From Mesorhizobium erdmanii USDA 3471 (lineage in GTDB: Bacteria; Pseudomonadota; Alphaproteobacteria; Rhizobiales; Rhizobiaceae): a DNA stretch of 54,007 nt. The position numbers and the translations under genes were made by a program. The stretch lies in NCBI RefSeq assembly GCF_000472705.1, contig NZ_AXAE01000036.1:1-54007 (forward strand), given 5' to 3'. Shown one piece after another: positions 8,322 to 15,753 of the stretch. Under the pieces are notes generated by a model. That model searched no databases. It was not told the origin of the DNA and saw nothing but the letters and a program-made list of their open reading frames with translations. How positions within the stretch are numbered: the first letter of the stretch is position 1; every line of letters starts with the position of its first letter.

Positions 8322-8427
8322 CTAGAGCAATTCCAGGAAAAGTGTGTAACGGTTTTCCGTCCGGAATTGCGTAAAAACAATGCATTAGAGCGGTTCGGCG
8401 ATTCCATGAAACGCTGAACAGCTCTAG
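8322..8427. repeat. Palindromic intergenic repeat element (type 1)
   Basis: The 106-base block is bounded by CTAGAGC (8322-8328) and its complement GCTCTAG (8421-8427). Inside, GCAATTCC-A-GGAAAA (8327-8341) pairs with TTTTCC-GTCC-GGAATTGC (8353-8370), and a second hairpin AGAGC-G-GTTC (8387-8396) pairs with GAAC-A-GCTCT (8416-8425). It lies between convergent prs and the AraC-type gene and could end transcription from both. It resembles short mosaic repeats known from rhizobial intergenic regions, but only one full copy is in this window. Confidence 0.75.
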
Positions 8428-9308
8428 GCTACCGGCCCCTCCAGCCGCGCTGGCACGCTGGGCCGACGAACACCTTCCCCGCCATCTCGGGCGCCGCGCA
8501 TATAGCCGCGCGGCGAGGAGCCCAGCATGCGCTTGAACATGGTGATGAAGGCCGGCACGCTGTCATAGCCGAGATCGAGCGCCACCCGGGTGATGGGTTC
8601 GCCATCGGCGAGCCTTGGCAGTGCCGCGAACAGGCAGGCCTGCTGGCGCCATGTCGACAGCGACAGGCCGGTCTGGCGCTGGAAGGCGCGCGTGAAGGAG
8701 CGCCGGCTCATGCCGGCGGCGTCGGCCCATTCGTCGATCGTCGCGTGCGGCGACGGTGCCGCGACAAAGCGCCGGCACAGCGCCGCCAGCCGCGGATCGG
8801 ACGGGAACGGCAGGCCGAGCGGCCTCTCCGGCAAGGTCGGGATTTCATGCAGCAACAGGTTCATGATCAACCCGCCGCGCCCTTCCAACTCGCCGCCTTG
8901 CGGCAGTTTCTCCGATTCCACGATCAGGCTGTGCATCAGTTCGGTGACGCCGACCACACGCAAGCCTTCCGGCAGCCCCGGGATCGCACCCGGCATGACA
9001 TAGACCGAGCGCATCGAGACATCGCCCAGCATCTCGACGGAATGTTCGATGCCGGCCGGAATCCACATCGCGTGGTCCGGCGGCACCATCCAGCGCCCGT
9101 GCCGCGTCGTCACCAGCACGACGCCGACCAGCGCATGCAGCAACTGGCTGCGGCTGTGGCGGTGTTGCGGCACGTGGTAGCCGTCGGGATATTCGGTCGG
9201 CAACGCCACCGCCGGCCCGGCGACCTCCTCCAGCCATTGCCAGCGGCTCTGGTGCAATTCGCCGAGATCGGCATTGCCGGCGCGGAAGACTTCCCTGCCA
9301 TGTGGCAT
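8424..9308 (-). CDS. AraC-family transcriptional regulator
   Basis: The 294-residue protein has a cupin-like sensor domain (YHVPQHRHSRSQLLHAL near residues 43-59, WMVPPDHAMWIPAGIEHSVEM) and a C-terminal AraC/XylS double helix-turn-helix (DEWADAAGMSRRSFTRAFQR, then ITRVALDLGYDSVPAFITMF and FKRMLGSSPRGYMR). The ligand is unknown. It is divergent from an Fsr-like exporter gene 151 bases away, an arrangement typical of a regulator controlling its neighbour. Its TAG stop codon lies inside the right arm of the palindromic repeat at 8322-8427. Confidence 0.9.
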   Translation of the reverse strand: MPHGREVFRAGNADLGELHQSRWQWLEEVAGPAVALPTEYPDGYHVPQHRHSRSQLLHALVGVVLVTTRHGRWMVPPDHAMWIPAGIEHSVEMLGDVSMRSVYVMPGAIPGLPEGLRVVGVTELMHSLIVESEKLPQGGELEGRGGLIMNLLLHEIPTLPERPLGLPFPSDPRLAALCRRFVAAPSPHATIDEWADAAGMSRRSFTRAFQRQTGLSLSTWRQQACLFAALPRLADGEPITRVALDLGYDSVPAFITMFKRMLGSSPRGYMRGARDGGEGVRRPSVPARLEGPVA

Positions 9309-9459
9309 AGGCTATGGCCCACTTGCGAAACTATTGGACCAAACCACGAAAGAAGTCGCGCCGCAAGCGGCATATAAGGCAACCGTCCCTAAGGCGGCCG
9401 CAGCGGCGTCCGCCATCTGGCCTGCGGACGTACCCGCCAAAAAGACCACGGAGCCTGCC

Positions 9460-10701
9460 TTGACCGATACGACAGCCGCCAGTGTCGCGCCACCAGCGAC
9501 CGCCAGTCACGCCTCAGCCCAGGCGACGGCCTTCACCGTCATCCTGGCTGTGAGCTTTTGCCACTGCATCAACGACATCATGCAGTCGCTGCTATCGGCC
9601 ATCTATCCCTTGCTCAAACAGAATTACGGCCTCGATTTCTGGCAGATCGGCCTGCTGACCTTCACCTTCCAGGTGACGGCGTCGCTGCTGCAGCCGGTGA
9701 TCGGCATTATCACCGACAAGCGGCCGATGCCCTATTCCCTGCCCTACGGCATGGCCTCGTCGCTGATCGGCCTGGTCGTGCTGGCCTATGCCGGTCACTA
9801 CTATCTGCTGCTGCTCGGCGCCTCGCTGATCGGCATCGGCTCGGCGATCTTCCATCCGGAATCCTCGCGCATCGCCCGCTTCGCCTCCGGCGGCCGCTTC
9901 GGCCTGGCGCAGTCGCTGTTCCAGGTCGGCGGCAATTTCGGCCAGTCCATGGGCCCGCTTCTGGCTGCCTTCATCGTCGTGCCTTTCGGCCAGACCAGCA
10001 TCGCCTGGTTCGCCGTCGGCTCGCTGGTCGGCATCTTCGTGCTGTGGCAGGTGGGCGGCTGGTACAGCCGGCTGCGCGCCGCGCAGGGCACCCGCAAGGC
10101 GGTAAGCTTCGTCTCGCCCTTCCCGCGCCGCAAGGTGATGAATGCATTGATCGTGCTGACCTTGCTGGTGCTGAGCAAGAACGCCTATATCGCTAGCCTC
10201 GCCAGCTACTACACCTTCTACTCCATCCATAAGTTCGGCGTGTCGGTGCAGATGAGCCAGGTGATGCTGTTCCTGTTCCTCGGCGCCTCGGCGCTCGGCA
10301 TCCTGCTCGGCGGTCCGTTCGGCGACCGCTACGGGCAGAAGGCGATGATCTGGTTCTCGATCGTCGGCGTGCTGCCCTTCACGCTGGCGCTCCCCTACGC
10401 CAATCTGGAATGGACGATGGTGCTGACCGTGCTGATCGGCCTCATCCTGTCGTCGGCCTTTTCCAACATCGTCGTCTTCGCGCAGGAACTGGTGCCCGGC
10501 CGTGTCGGCATGATCGCCGGCATCTTCTTCGGCTTCGCCTTCGGCATGGGCGGCATCGCGGCGGCCGTGCTCGGCGTCGTCGCCGACATGAAGGGCATCG
10601 ACTTCGTCTTCCAGATCTGCTCGTACCTGCCGTTCCTCGGCCTGCTGACCGTGTTCCTGCCCAACATGAAGGAAGCGCGCAAGGCCCAGGCAGCAGCCTG
10701 A
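9460..10701 (+). CDS. MFS transporter, fosmidomycin-resistance (Fsr) family
   Basis: Starting at a TTG at 9460 the product is 413 residues, close to E. coli Fsr (406). CGGAG ends 6 bases before this codon. A longer frame back to 9274 overlaps the divergent regulator and reads like non-coding sequence. The N-terminal signature LAVSFCHCINDIMQSLL and YPLLKQNYGLDFWQIGLL are typical of Fsr, with about 12 membrane segments, GSAIFHPESSRIARFASGGRFG and a GGPFGDRYGQK loop. Probably an inner-membrane drug or metabolite exporter controlled by the divergent AraC-type regulator. The natural substrate is not inferable. Confidence 0.88.
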   Translation: MTDTTAASVAPPATASHASAQATAFTVILAVSFCHCINDIMQSLLSAIYPLLKQNYGLDFWQIGLLTFTFQVTASLLQPVIGIITDKRPMPYSLPYGMASSLIGLVVLAYAGHYYLLLLGASLIGIGSAIFHPESSRIARFASGGRFGLAQSLFQVGGNFGQSMGPLLAAFIVVPFGQTSIAWFAVGSLVGIFVLWQVGGWYSRLRAAQGTRKAVSFVSPFPRRKVMNALIVLTLLVLSKNAYIASLASYYTFYSIHKFGVSVQMSQVMLFLFLGASALGILLGGPFGDRYGQKAMIWFSIVGVLPFTLALPYANLEWTMVLTVLIGLILSSAFSNIVVFAQELVPGRVGMIAGIFFGFAFGMGGIAAAVLGVVADMKGIDFVFQICSYLPFLGLLTVFLPNMKEARKAQAAA

Positions 10702-10726
10702 ACCCGGCAGACCTCAATCCAGATGA

Positions 10727-10756
10727 AAAGGCACCCGCCTGACGGCGGGTGCCTTT
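10727..10756. terminator. Bidirectional intrinsic terminator
   Basis: AAAGGCACCCGCC (10727-10739) is perfectly complementary to GGCGGGTGCCTTT (10744-10756) with a TGAC loop. It lies between the convergent exporter and alpha/beta hydrolase genes and has A/T runs on both sides, so it can serve both strands. Confidence 0.85.
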
Positions 10757-10773
10757 GACATTTCAAAGCGAGC

Positions 10774-11631
10774 TCAGGCCTTGAAAAAGGCCAGCAGGTC
10801 GGCGTTGATGACATCGGCGTGGGTTGTCGCCATGCCATGCGGAAAGCCCTTGTAGATCTTGAGCTCGCCCTTCTTGAGCAGCTTGATCGACAGCAGCGCC
10901 GCGTCGGCAATCGGCACGATCTGGTCGTCGTCGCCATGCATGACCAGCACCGGCACGTCGATCGCCTTCAAATCCTCGGTGAAGTCGGTTTCCGAGAAAG
11001 CCTTGATGCAATCATAATGCGCCTTGGTGCCGCCCATCATGCCCTGGCGCCACCAATTGTCGATGACACCCTGCGAGACCGCGGCGCCCGGCCGGTTGAA
11101 GCCGTAGAACGGACCGGTGGGTACATCCACGTAGAGCTGGGCGCGGTTGGCCGCGACGCCGGAACGGAAGCCGTCAAAGACCTCCATCGGCAGGCCGCCG
11201 GGATTGGCCGGGGTCTTGAGCATGATCGGCGGCACCGCACCGATCAGCACCGCCTTGGCGACGCGGCCGCCCGAGCCGTATTTCGCGACATAGCGCGCCA
11301 CCTCGCCGCCGCCGGTCGAATGGCCGACATGGATGGCGTCCTTGAGGTTGAGATGCGCCGCAAGTTCCGCGACGTCGGCCGCATAGGTGTCCATCTCGTT
11401 GCCGACATCCGTCTGGGTCGAGCGGCCATGGCCACGCCGGTCATGGGCGATGACGCGGTAGCCTTGCGCCAGGAAGAACAGCATCTGGGCGTCCCAGTCA
11501 TCGCTGCTCAGCGGCCAGCCGTGATGGAAGACGATGGGCTGACCGGTTCCCCAGTCCTTGTAGTAGATCTGCGTGCCGTCCTTGGTGGTGATCGTGCCGC
11601 TGCCGGTGCCAGACTTTGTCTGCGAAGCCAT
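10774..11631 (-). CDS. Alpha/beta hydrolase, non-haem chloroperoxidase/esterase type
   Basis: The 285-residue product has the complete catalytic set of the cofactor-free haloperoxidase/arylesterase group: oxyanion region FHHGWPLSSDDWDAQM, nucleophile S105 in VGHSTGGGE, D236 in LVMHGDDDQIVP and H265 in GFPHGMATTH. These enzymes hydrolyse esters and many also show perhydrolase activity. No signal peptide is seen. It is divergent from an OhrR-like regulator with palindromic sites in the shared 146-base gap, which suggests induction by an oxidant or by the regulator's ligand. The true substrate is unknown. Confidence 0.9.
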   Translation of the reverse strand: MASQTKSGTGSGTITTKDGTQIYYKDWGTGQPIVFHHGWPLSSDDWDAQMLFFLAQGYRVIAHDRRGHGRSTQTDVGNEMDTYAADVAELAAHLNLKDAIHVGHSTGGGEVARYVAKYGSGGRVAKAVLIGAVPPIMLKTPANPGGLPMEVFDGFRSGVAANRAQLYVDVPTGPFYGFNRPGAAVSQGVIDNWWRQGMMGGTKAHYDCIKAFSETDFTEDLKAIDVPVLVMHGDDDQIVPIADAALLSIKLLKKGELKIYKGFPHGMATTHADVINADLLAFFKA

Positions 11632-11650
11632 CTCAATCTCCTTCGATTAT

Positions 11651-11731
11651 TAGCGCGATAAACAATATCGCGATATCTATGTCGATAACGCAACTCGAAA
11701 CCCTTGTCCACGGAAAATATGTATCGCGATA
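11651..11731. promoter_or_regulatory. Candidate MarR/OhrR operators in divergent promoter
   Basis: Two palindromes share the core TATCGCGATA: the perfect 12-mer ATATCGCGATAT at 11665-11676, 55 bases from position 11731, and TATCGCGATA at 11722-11731. A degenerate third copy, TAGCGCGATA, is at 11651-11660. The first lies 34 bases before the hydrolase start and the second 46 bases before the regulator start, so one repressor could cover both promoters. This is seen in sequence; binding is inferred. Confidence 0.65.
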
Positions 11732-11777
11732 TTATTTTTCGTGGTACATAACCGATTAATCGGCAAAGGAATGCATC

Positions 11778-12206
11778 GTGCCCCTCCCCTTGGACAACCA
11801 GCTCTGCTTCACCCTTTACGCTACGTCAATGGCCATCAACCGCACCTACAAGCCGATGCTGGACGAGATGGGCATCACCTATCCGCAATATCTCGTGCTC
11901 AACGCGCTGGGTGAGGCCGACGGCATGTCGGTCGGCACCGTTGCGCACCGGCTTGCCCTGGAATCGAGCACGGTCACACCGCTGGTGAAGCGCATGGAAC
12001 AGGCCGGTCTTGTCACCCGCCAGCGCAGCCACACCGACGAGCGCCAAGTGCAGGTCGATCTGACCGCTGCAGGACGAGCGCTGCTTGTCCAGTGCAACTG
12101 CCTGAACGAGACGTTGATCGAGCGCTCCGGCATGACGTTGGCTGAACTCGACGCGCTGAACCGGCAGATCCAGGCACTGCGCAATGCGCTCAATGGCAAA
12201 CAATAG
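11778..12206 (+). CDS. OhrR-like MarR-family transcriptional regulator
   Basis: The 142-residue product has a winged helix (YPQYLVLNALGEADGMSVG, LALESSTVTPLVKRMEQAGL, RQRSHTDERQVQVDLT). It carries LDNQLCFTLYATS at the N-terminus, the signature around the peroxide-sensing cysteine of OhrR, here C10. Two further cysteines (C106 and C108) could form the second thiol of a 2-Cys OhrR. OhrR represses until an organic peroxide oxidises the cysteine. No ohr gene is adjacent; the divergent alpha/beta hydrolase is the likely target. Confidence 0.87.
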   Translation: MPLPLDNQLCFTLYATSMAINRTYKPMLDEMGITYPQYLVLNALGEADGMSVGTVAHRLALESSTVTPLVKRMEQAGLVTRQRSHTDERQVQVDLTAAGRALLVQCNCLNETLIERSGMTLAELDALNRQIQALRNALNGKQ

Positions 12207-12316
12207 CCTGATCTCCATATGCCCGCCCGTGAAATGCCGGGCATCTTCTGGGGGTAAGTCGTTGGCGGCGGCAATTATTCTTCGTTGATCGACGCGAATC
12301 TCCTAGCTTTGCCATC

Positions 12317-13390
12317 ATGGACTCCCTCAACACAGCTTGTGTCCGTCCATTGCCGCGGCTGCCTGCCCTTCTCGTTGGAGAGGGTGAACGGCCTCGAGGG
12401 TTTGCACGATCAGCCCTGAAGGCAGCTGCAATGATGTCGGTTGCGGTGCTGGCCGGCTGTGCCGGGCCAGCGCCGATCGTCAACCCGTCCGGAACGAGCC
12501 TTGCTTCTGCCGAGACAGCCTTCGCGTTCCCGCCTCCAGGTGGCCCCGCAATCACCGCCATTCTCGAGCGGCGCTTCACCAATGCCACCCAGCAGGACAT
12601 CCTGCTTTCGACCTCGGCGCACACACCAGGCCAGAATACGCTGCGCGTGCAGTTGTTTGGACCGGTGGACACTTCGTTGGCTGGACAAGGCCGGCTTCGG
12701 GACGGATACTTGCCGATCGGCGACCTCGGCTCTGAAATGCGGCAGATGCTACCGGGTATTCGCATGCAGCGCTCGCCCTACTACGTCCAGAACAAATATG
12801 GCCCGTTCGGCTACGCCGTGGGCCGGGCGGCATCAGGTGACACCTGTCTCTATGGCTGGCAGCGCATCAGCTCGACCGGCGTGACGCAAACCTGGATCGG
12901 CAACAAGGGATCGGTCCAGGTGCGGTTGCGTCTGTGCGACCAGGGCGCGTCCGAGCAGAAGCTGCTCGACATCATGTATGGCTACACGATCACGTCCTAC
13001 TTCAAGTCGCGCAACTGGAACCCTTATGGCGAGCCTGTCGCCCCCGACGAGTCCCTGGGCAAGCCGGGTCATCCCATCTACCCGGTCGGCGTCACGCGGT
13101 TTGAAACGGTGACGGCGCCGGCTTCGGCCAAGCCAGCACCTCGCATTGTCCGGCGGCGTGACGCGGCGGGGCAGCAGCCGGTGCAATCGCTGGCACACCC
13201 TGTCGGACCGCTCGTGCCTGCCCCACCTGGAGGGCGGACGGCGCAAACGCTCCAGCCCGCTGCAAGTCAACCGGTCGCGACGGGCAATGCAGTGGTTGGC
13301 AGCGGCCCGATCACGATTGTTCCTTCGCCGCCTTGCGCGCAAACCAGCGCCGCAGCTGGCTGCGGCAAGCAGGAGGATACAGCTCGCTAA
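12317..13390 (+). CDS. bcsN: Cellulose biosynthesis protein BcsN
   Basis: The 357-residue product has a late lipoprotein-like signal (MMSVAVLAGC, cysteine at 48), so the real start may be downstream of the ATG at 12317. The mature part contains GQGRLRDGYLPIGDLGSEMRQMLPG in short pieces, YGPFGYAVGRAASGDTCLYGWQ and YGYTITSYFKSRNWNPYG, followed by a Pro/Ala-rich tail from about residue 260. This matches the rhizobial BcsN family found in front of bcsA in type III cellulose operons. Its biochemical role is not established. It is 170 bases upstream of bcsA. Confidence 0.85.
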   Translation: MDSLNTACVRPLPRLPALLVGEGERPRGFARSALKAAAMMSVAVLAGCAGPAPIVNPSGTSLASAETAFAFPPPGGPAITAILERRFTNATQQDILLSTSAHTPGQNTLRVQLFGPVDTSLAGQGRLRDGYLPIGDLGSEMRQMLPGIRMQRSPYYVQNKYGPFGYAVGRAASGDTCLYGWQRISSTGVTQTWIGNKGSVQVRLRLCDQGASEQKLLDIMYGYTITSYFKSRNWNPYGEPVAPDESLGKPGHPIYPVGVTRFETVTAPASAKPAPRIVRRRDAAGQQPVQSLAHPVGPLVPAPPGGRTAQTLQPAASQPVATGNAVVGSGPITIVPSPPCAQTSAAAGCGKQEDTAR

Positions 13391-13560
13391 CCATAGTTGC
13401 AGGCAAAACAGGTCACGGCCAGAAAACAGGACGATATTCCGTGTGCGACGTGATGTCGGAAACAGGCAGCGGCTATCCGATGATTTGACGGATCGCTTTC
13501 TGTCAGCCGGCTTCACGATATGACGACCTAAACCGGGCGGGGGTCGCGGAGGCGCATTGG

Positions 13561-15753
13561 ATGCGGAAGTTGCTGATTGTAGTGCAATGGGCGCTGGCGT
13601 CGGTTTGCGTGATCACGCTCGTCACGCTGCCGATCAGCCTCGAAACGCAGCTGGTGGCCGGCATGTGTGTGCTCGTCGCCATGATGCTGCTCAAGCTCGT
13701 GCGCCCGGATGGTATCTGGCGGCTGGTCGCTCTTGCCTTCGGTACCGCCATCGTCATGCGTTACGTCTACTGGCGCACGACCAGTACGCTGCCGCCCTTC
13801 AACCAGCTGGAAAACTTCATTCCCGGTTTCATGCTCTATCTGGCCGAGATGTACAGCGTGATGATGCTGGCGCTAAGCCTGTTCGTGGTTGCCTTGCCGC
13901 TTCCCTCACGCCCCTCGCGAGCCAACTCCAACGACCGCATGCCGACGGTCGATGTGTTTATTCCGACCTACAATGAGGACCCCGAGCTTCTGGCCAACAC
14001 CATGGCAGCAGCCAGAGGCATGGATTATCCGGCAGGGAAAGTGACCGTCTGGCTGCTTGACGATGGCGGCACGCTGCAGAAGCGCAACTCCGACAAGATC
14101 GTTGACGCCAACAACGCCGAGCGGCGCCATGCCCAGTTGCAGAAGCTGTGCGCCGATCTCGGCGTCAACTATCTGACGCGCGATCGCAACGAGCATGCCA
14201 AGGCCGGCAATCTCAACAACGGCCTGTCGCGGTCGGGCGGCGAATTGGTCGCCGTGTTCGACGCGGATCATGCCCCCGCCCGCGATTTCCTGAGGGAAAC
14301 CGTTGGCTATTTCGACGAGGATCCACGGCTGTTCCTTGTCCAGACACCGCATTTCTTCCTCAATCCGGACCCGGTTGAGCGAAACCTGCGAACGTTCGAG
14401 AAGATGCCGTCCGAGAACGAGATGTTCTACGGCATCATCCAGCGTGGTCTCGACAAGTGGAATGCATCGTTCTTCTGCGGTTCGGCGGCGGTGCTGCGGC
14501 GCTCGGCGCTCGTGGAAACGAACGGGTTCAGCGGCGTCAGCATCACCGAGGATTGCGAAACGGCGATCGAACTGCATGCCCGCGGCTGGCACAGCGTCTA
14601 TGTCGACAAGCCGCTGATCGCCGGGCTGCAGCCGGCGACCTTCGCCTCGTTCATCGGACAGCGCAGCCGCTGGGCGCAAGGCATGATGCAGATTCTGCGT
14701 TTTCGTTTCCCGCCATTGAAGCGCGGGCTCTCGGTTCCGCAACGCCTCTGCTACATGTCGTCGACGCTGTTCTGGCTGTTCCCGTTTCCGCGCGCGATAT
14801 TCCTGGTCGCGCCGCTGTTCTACCTGTTCTTCGACCTGCAGATATTCACCGCTTCTGGCGGCGAGTTCATGGCGTACACGCTCACCTACATGATCGTGAA
14901 CCTGATGATGCAGAACTATCTCTATGGCGCCTTCCGCTGGCCGTGGGTGTCGGAACTCTACGAATATGTGCAGACGGTGCATCTGCTGCCCGCTGTCATT
15001 TCCGTGATTCTCAATCCTCGCAAGCCGACCTTCAAGGTCACCGCCAAGGACGAGTCGATCGCCACGAGCAGGCTCTCCGAAATAGCAAGGCCGTTCTTCG
15101 TGATATTCGGTATTCTGCTGCTCGGCGTCGCCATGACCGTGTACAAGGTCTACGCAGAGCCGTTCAAGGCCGACGTCACGCTGGTCGTGGGCGGCTGGAA
15201 TCTGCTCAACCTCATTATGGCGGGTTGCGCGCTCGGTGTCGTGTCGGAACGCGGAGAACGCGCCGCCACGCGACGCGTCAAGGTCCACCGACGCTGTGAT
15301 TTTGAAATCAACGGCAAATGGCACCAAGGCACGATCGAGGACGTCTCGGCGCACGGCGCACGGACCACGGTCCTCGGTGTACAACTGGAGGATCTCGCCA
15401 AGGATGCAAGGGCGGGCATTCGCTTCAAGCTGTTCGCGGACGGCACGGAGGCGGTGCTGCCGGTCACCATCCGCAATTTCGAGCGAACATCGGATGGCAT
15501 TGCCGTCGGTTGCCTCTACCAGGCGAGCGAAGCCGTTCACCACCGGCTGGTCGCCGACCTGATTTTCGCGAACTCCAAGCAATGGGAGCAGTTCCAGCTT
15601 TCGCGTCGCGGAAACCCCGGTCTGCTGCGAGGAACGGCCTGGTTTCTGCGCATGGCGATTTTTCAGACATATAGGGGTCTGGTCTATTTCTGGCGCGACA
15701 TGCGCGGCAGAACCTCCATGACCGCGGCGCAGCTTGCGGAGAAGCGGCAATGA
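13561..15753 (+). CDS. bcsA: Cellulose synthase catalytic subunit (UDP-forming)
   Basis: BcsA polymerises glucose from UDP-glucose and threads the glucan through the inner membrane. The 730-residue product has N-terminal membrane helices (to about 110), then the GT2 motifs: DDGGT at 167-171, D234-A-D236, T329-E-D331 and Q367RSRW371. More membrane helices follow, and a C-terminal PilZ domain (about 565-665) has an arginine cluster (571-577) and D594-V-S-A-H-G599, the c-di-GMP site. Activity is therefore expected to need c-di-GMP. The 3' end overlaps bcsB by 4 bases. Confidence 0.97.
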   Translation: MRKLLIVVQWALASVCVITLVTLPISLETQLVAGMCVLVAMMLLKLVRPDGIWRLVALAFGTAIVMRYVYWRTTSTLPPFNQLENFIPGFMLYLAEMYSVMMLALSLFVVALPLPSRPSRANSNDRMPTVDVFIPTYNEDPELLANTMAAARGMDYPAGKVTVWLLDDGGTLQKRNSDKIVDANNAERRHAQLQKLCADLGVNYLTRDRNEHAKAGNLNNGLSRSGGELVAVFDADHAPARDFLRETVGYFDEDPRLFLVQTPHFFLNPDPVERNLRTFEKMPSENEMFYGIIQRGLDKWNASFFCGSAAVLRRSALVETNGFSGVSITEDCETAIELHARGWHSVYVDKPLIAGLQPATFASFIGQRSRWAQGMMQILRFRFPPLKRGLSVPQRLCYMSSTLFWLFPFPRAIFLVAPLFYLFFDLQIFTASGGEFMAYTLTYMIVNLMMQNYLYGAFRWPWVSELYEYVQTVHLLPAVISVILNPRKPTFKVTAKDESIATSRLSEIARPFFVIFGILLLGVAMTVYKVYAEPFKADVTLVVGGWNLLNLIMAGCALGVVSERGERAATRRVKVHRRCDFEINGKWHQGTIEDVSAHGARTTVLGVQLEDLAKDARAGIRFKLFADGTEAVLPVTIRNFERTSDGIAVGCLYQASEAVHHRLVADLIFANSKQWEQFQLSRRGNPGLLRGTAWFLRMAIFQTYRGLVYFWRDMRGRTSMTAAQLAEKRQ

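Noticed and set aside
9274..9459. Upstream ATG extending the MFS exporter by 62 residues
   Set aside because: The extension overlaps the divergent regulator start and lacks any transporter character; the TTG at 9460 has a good ribosome site.
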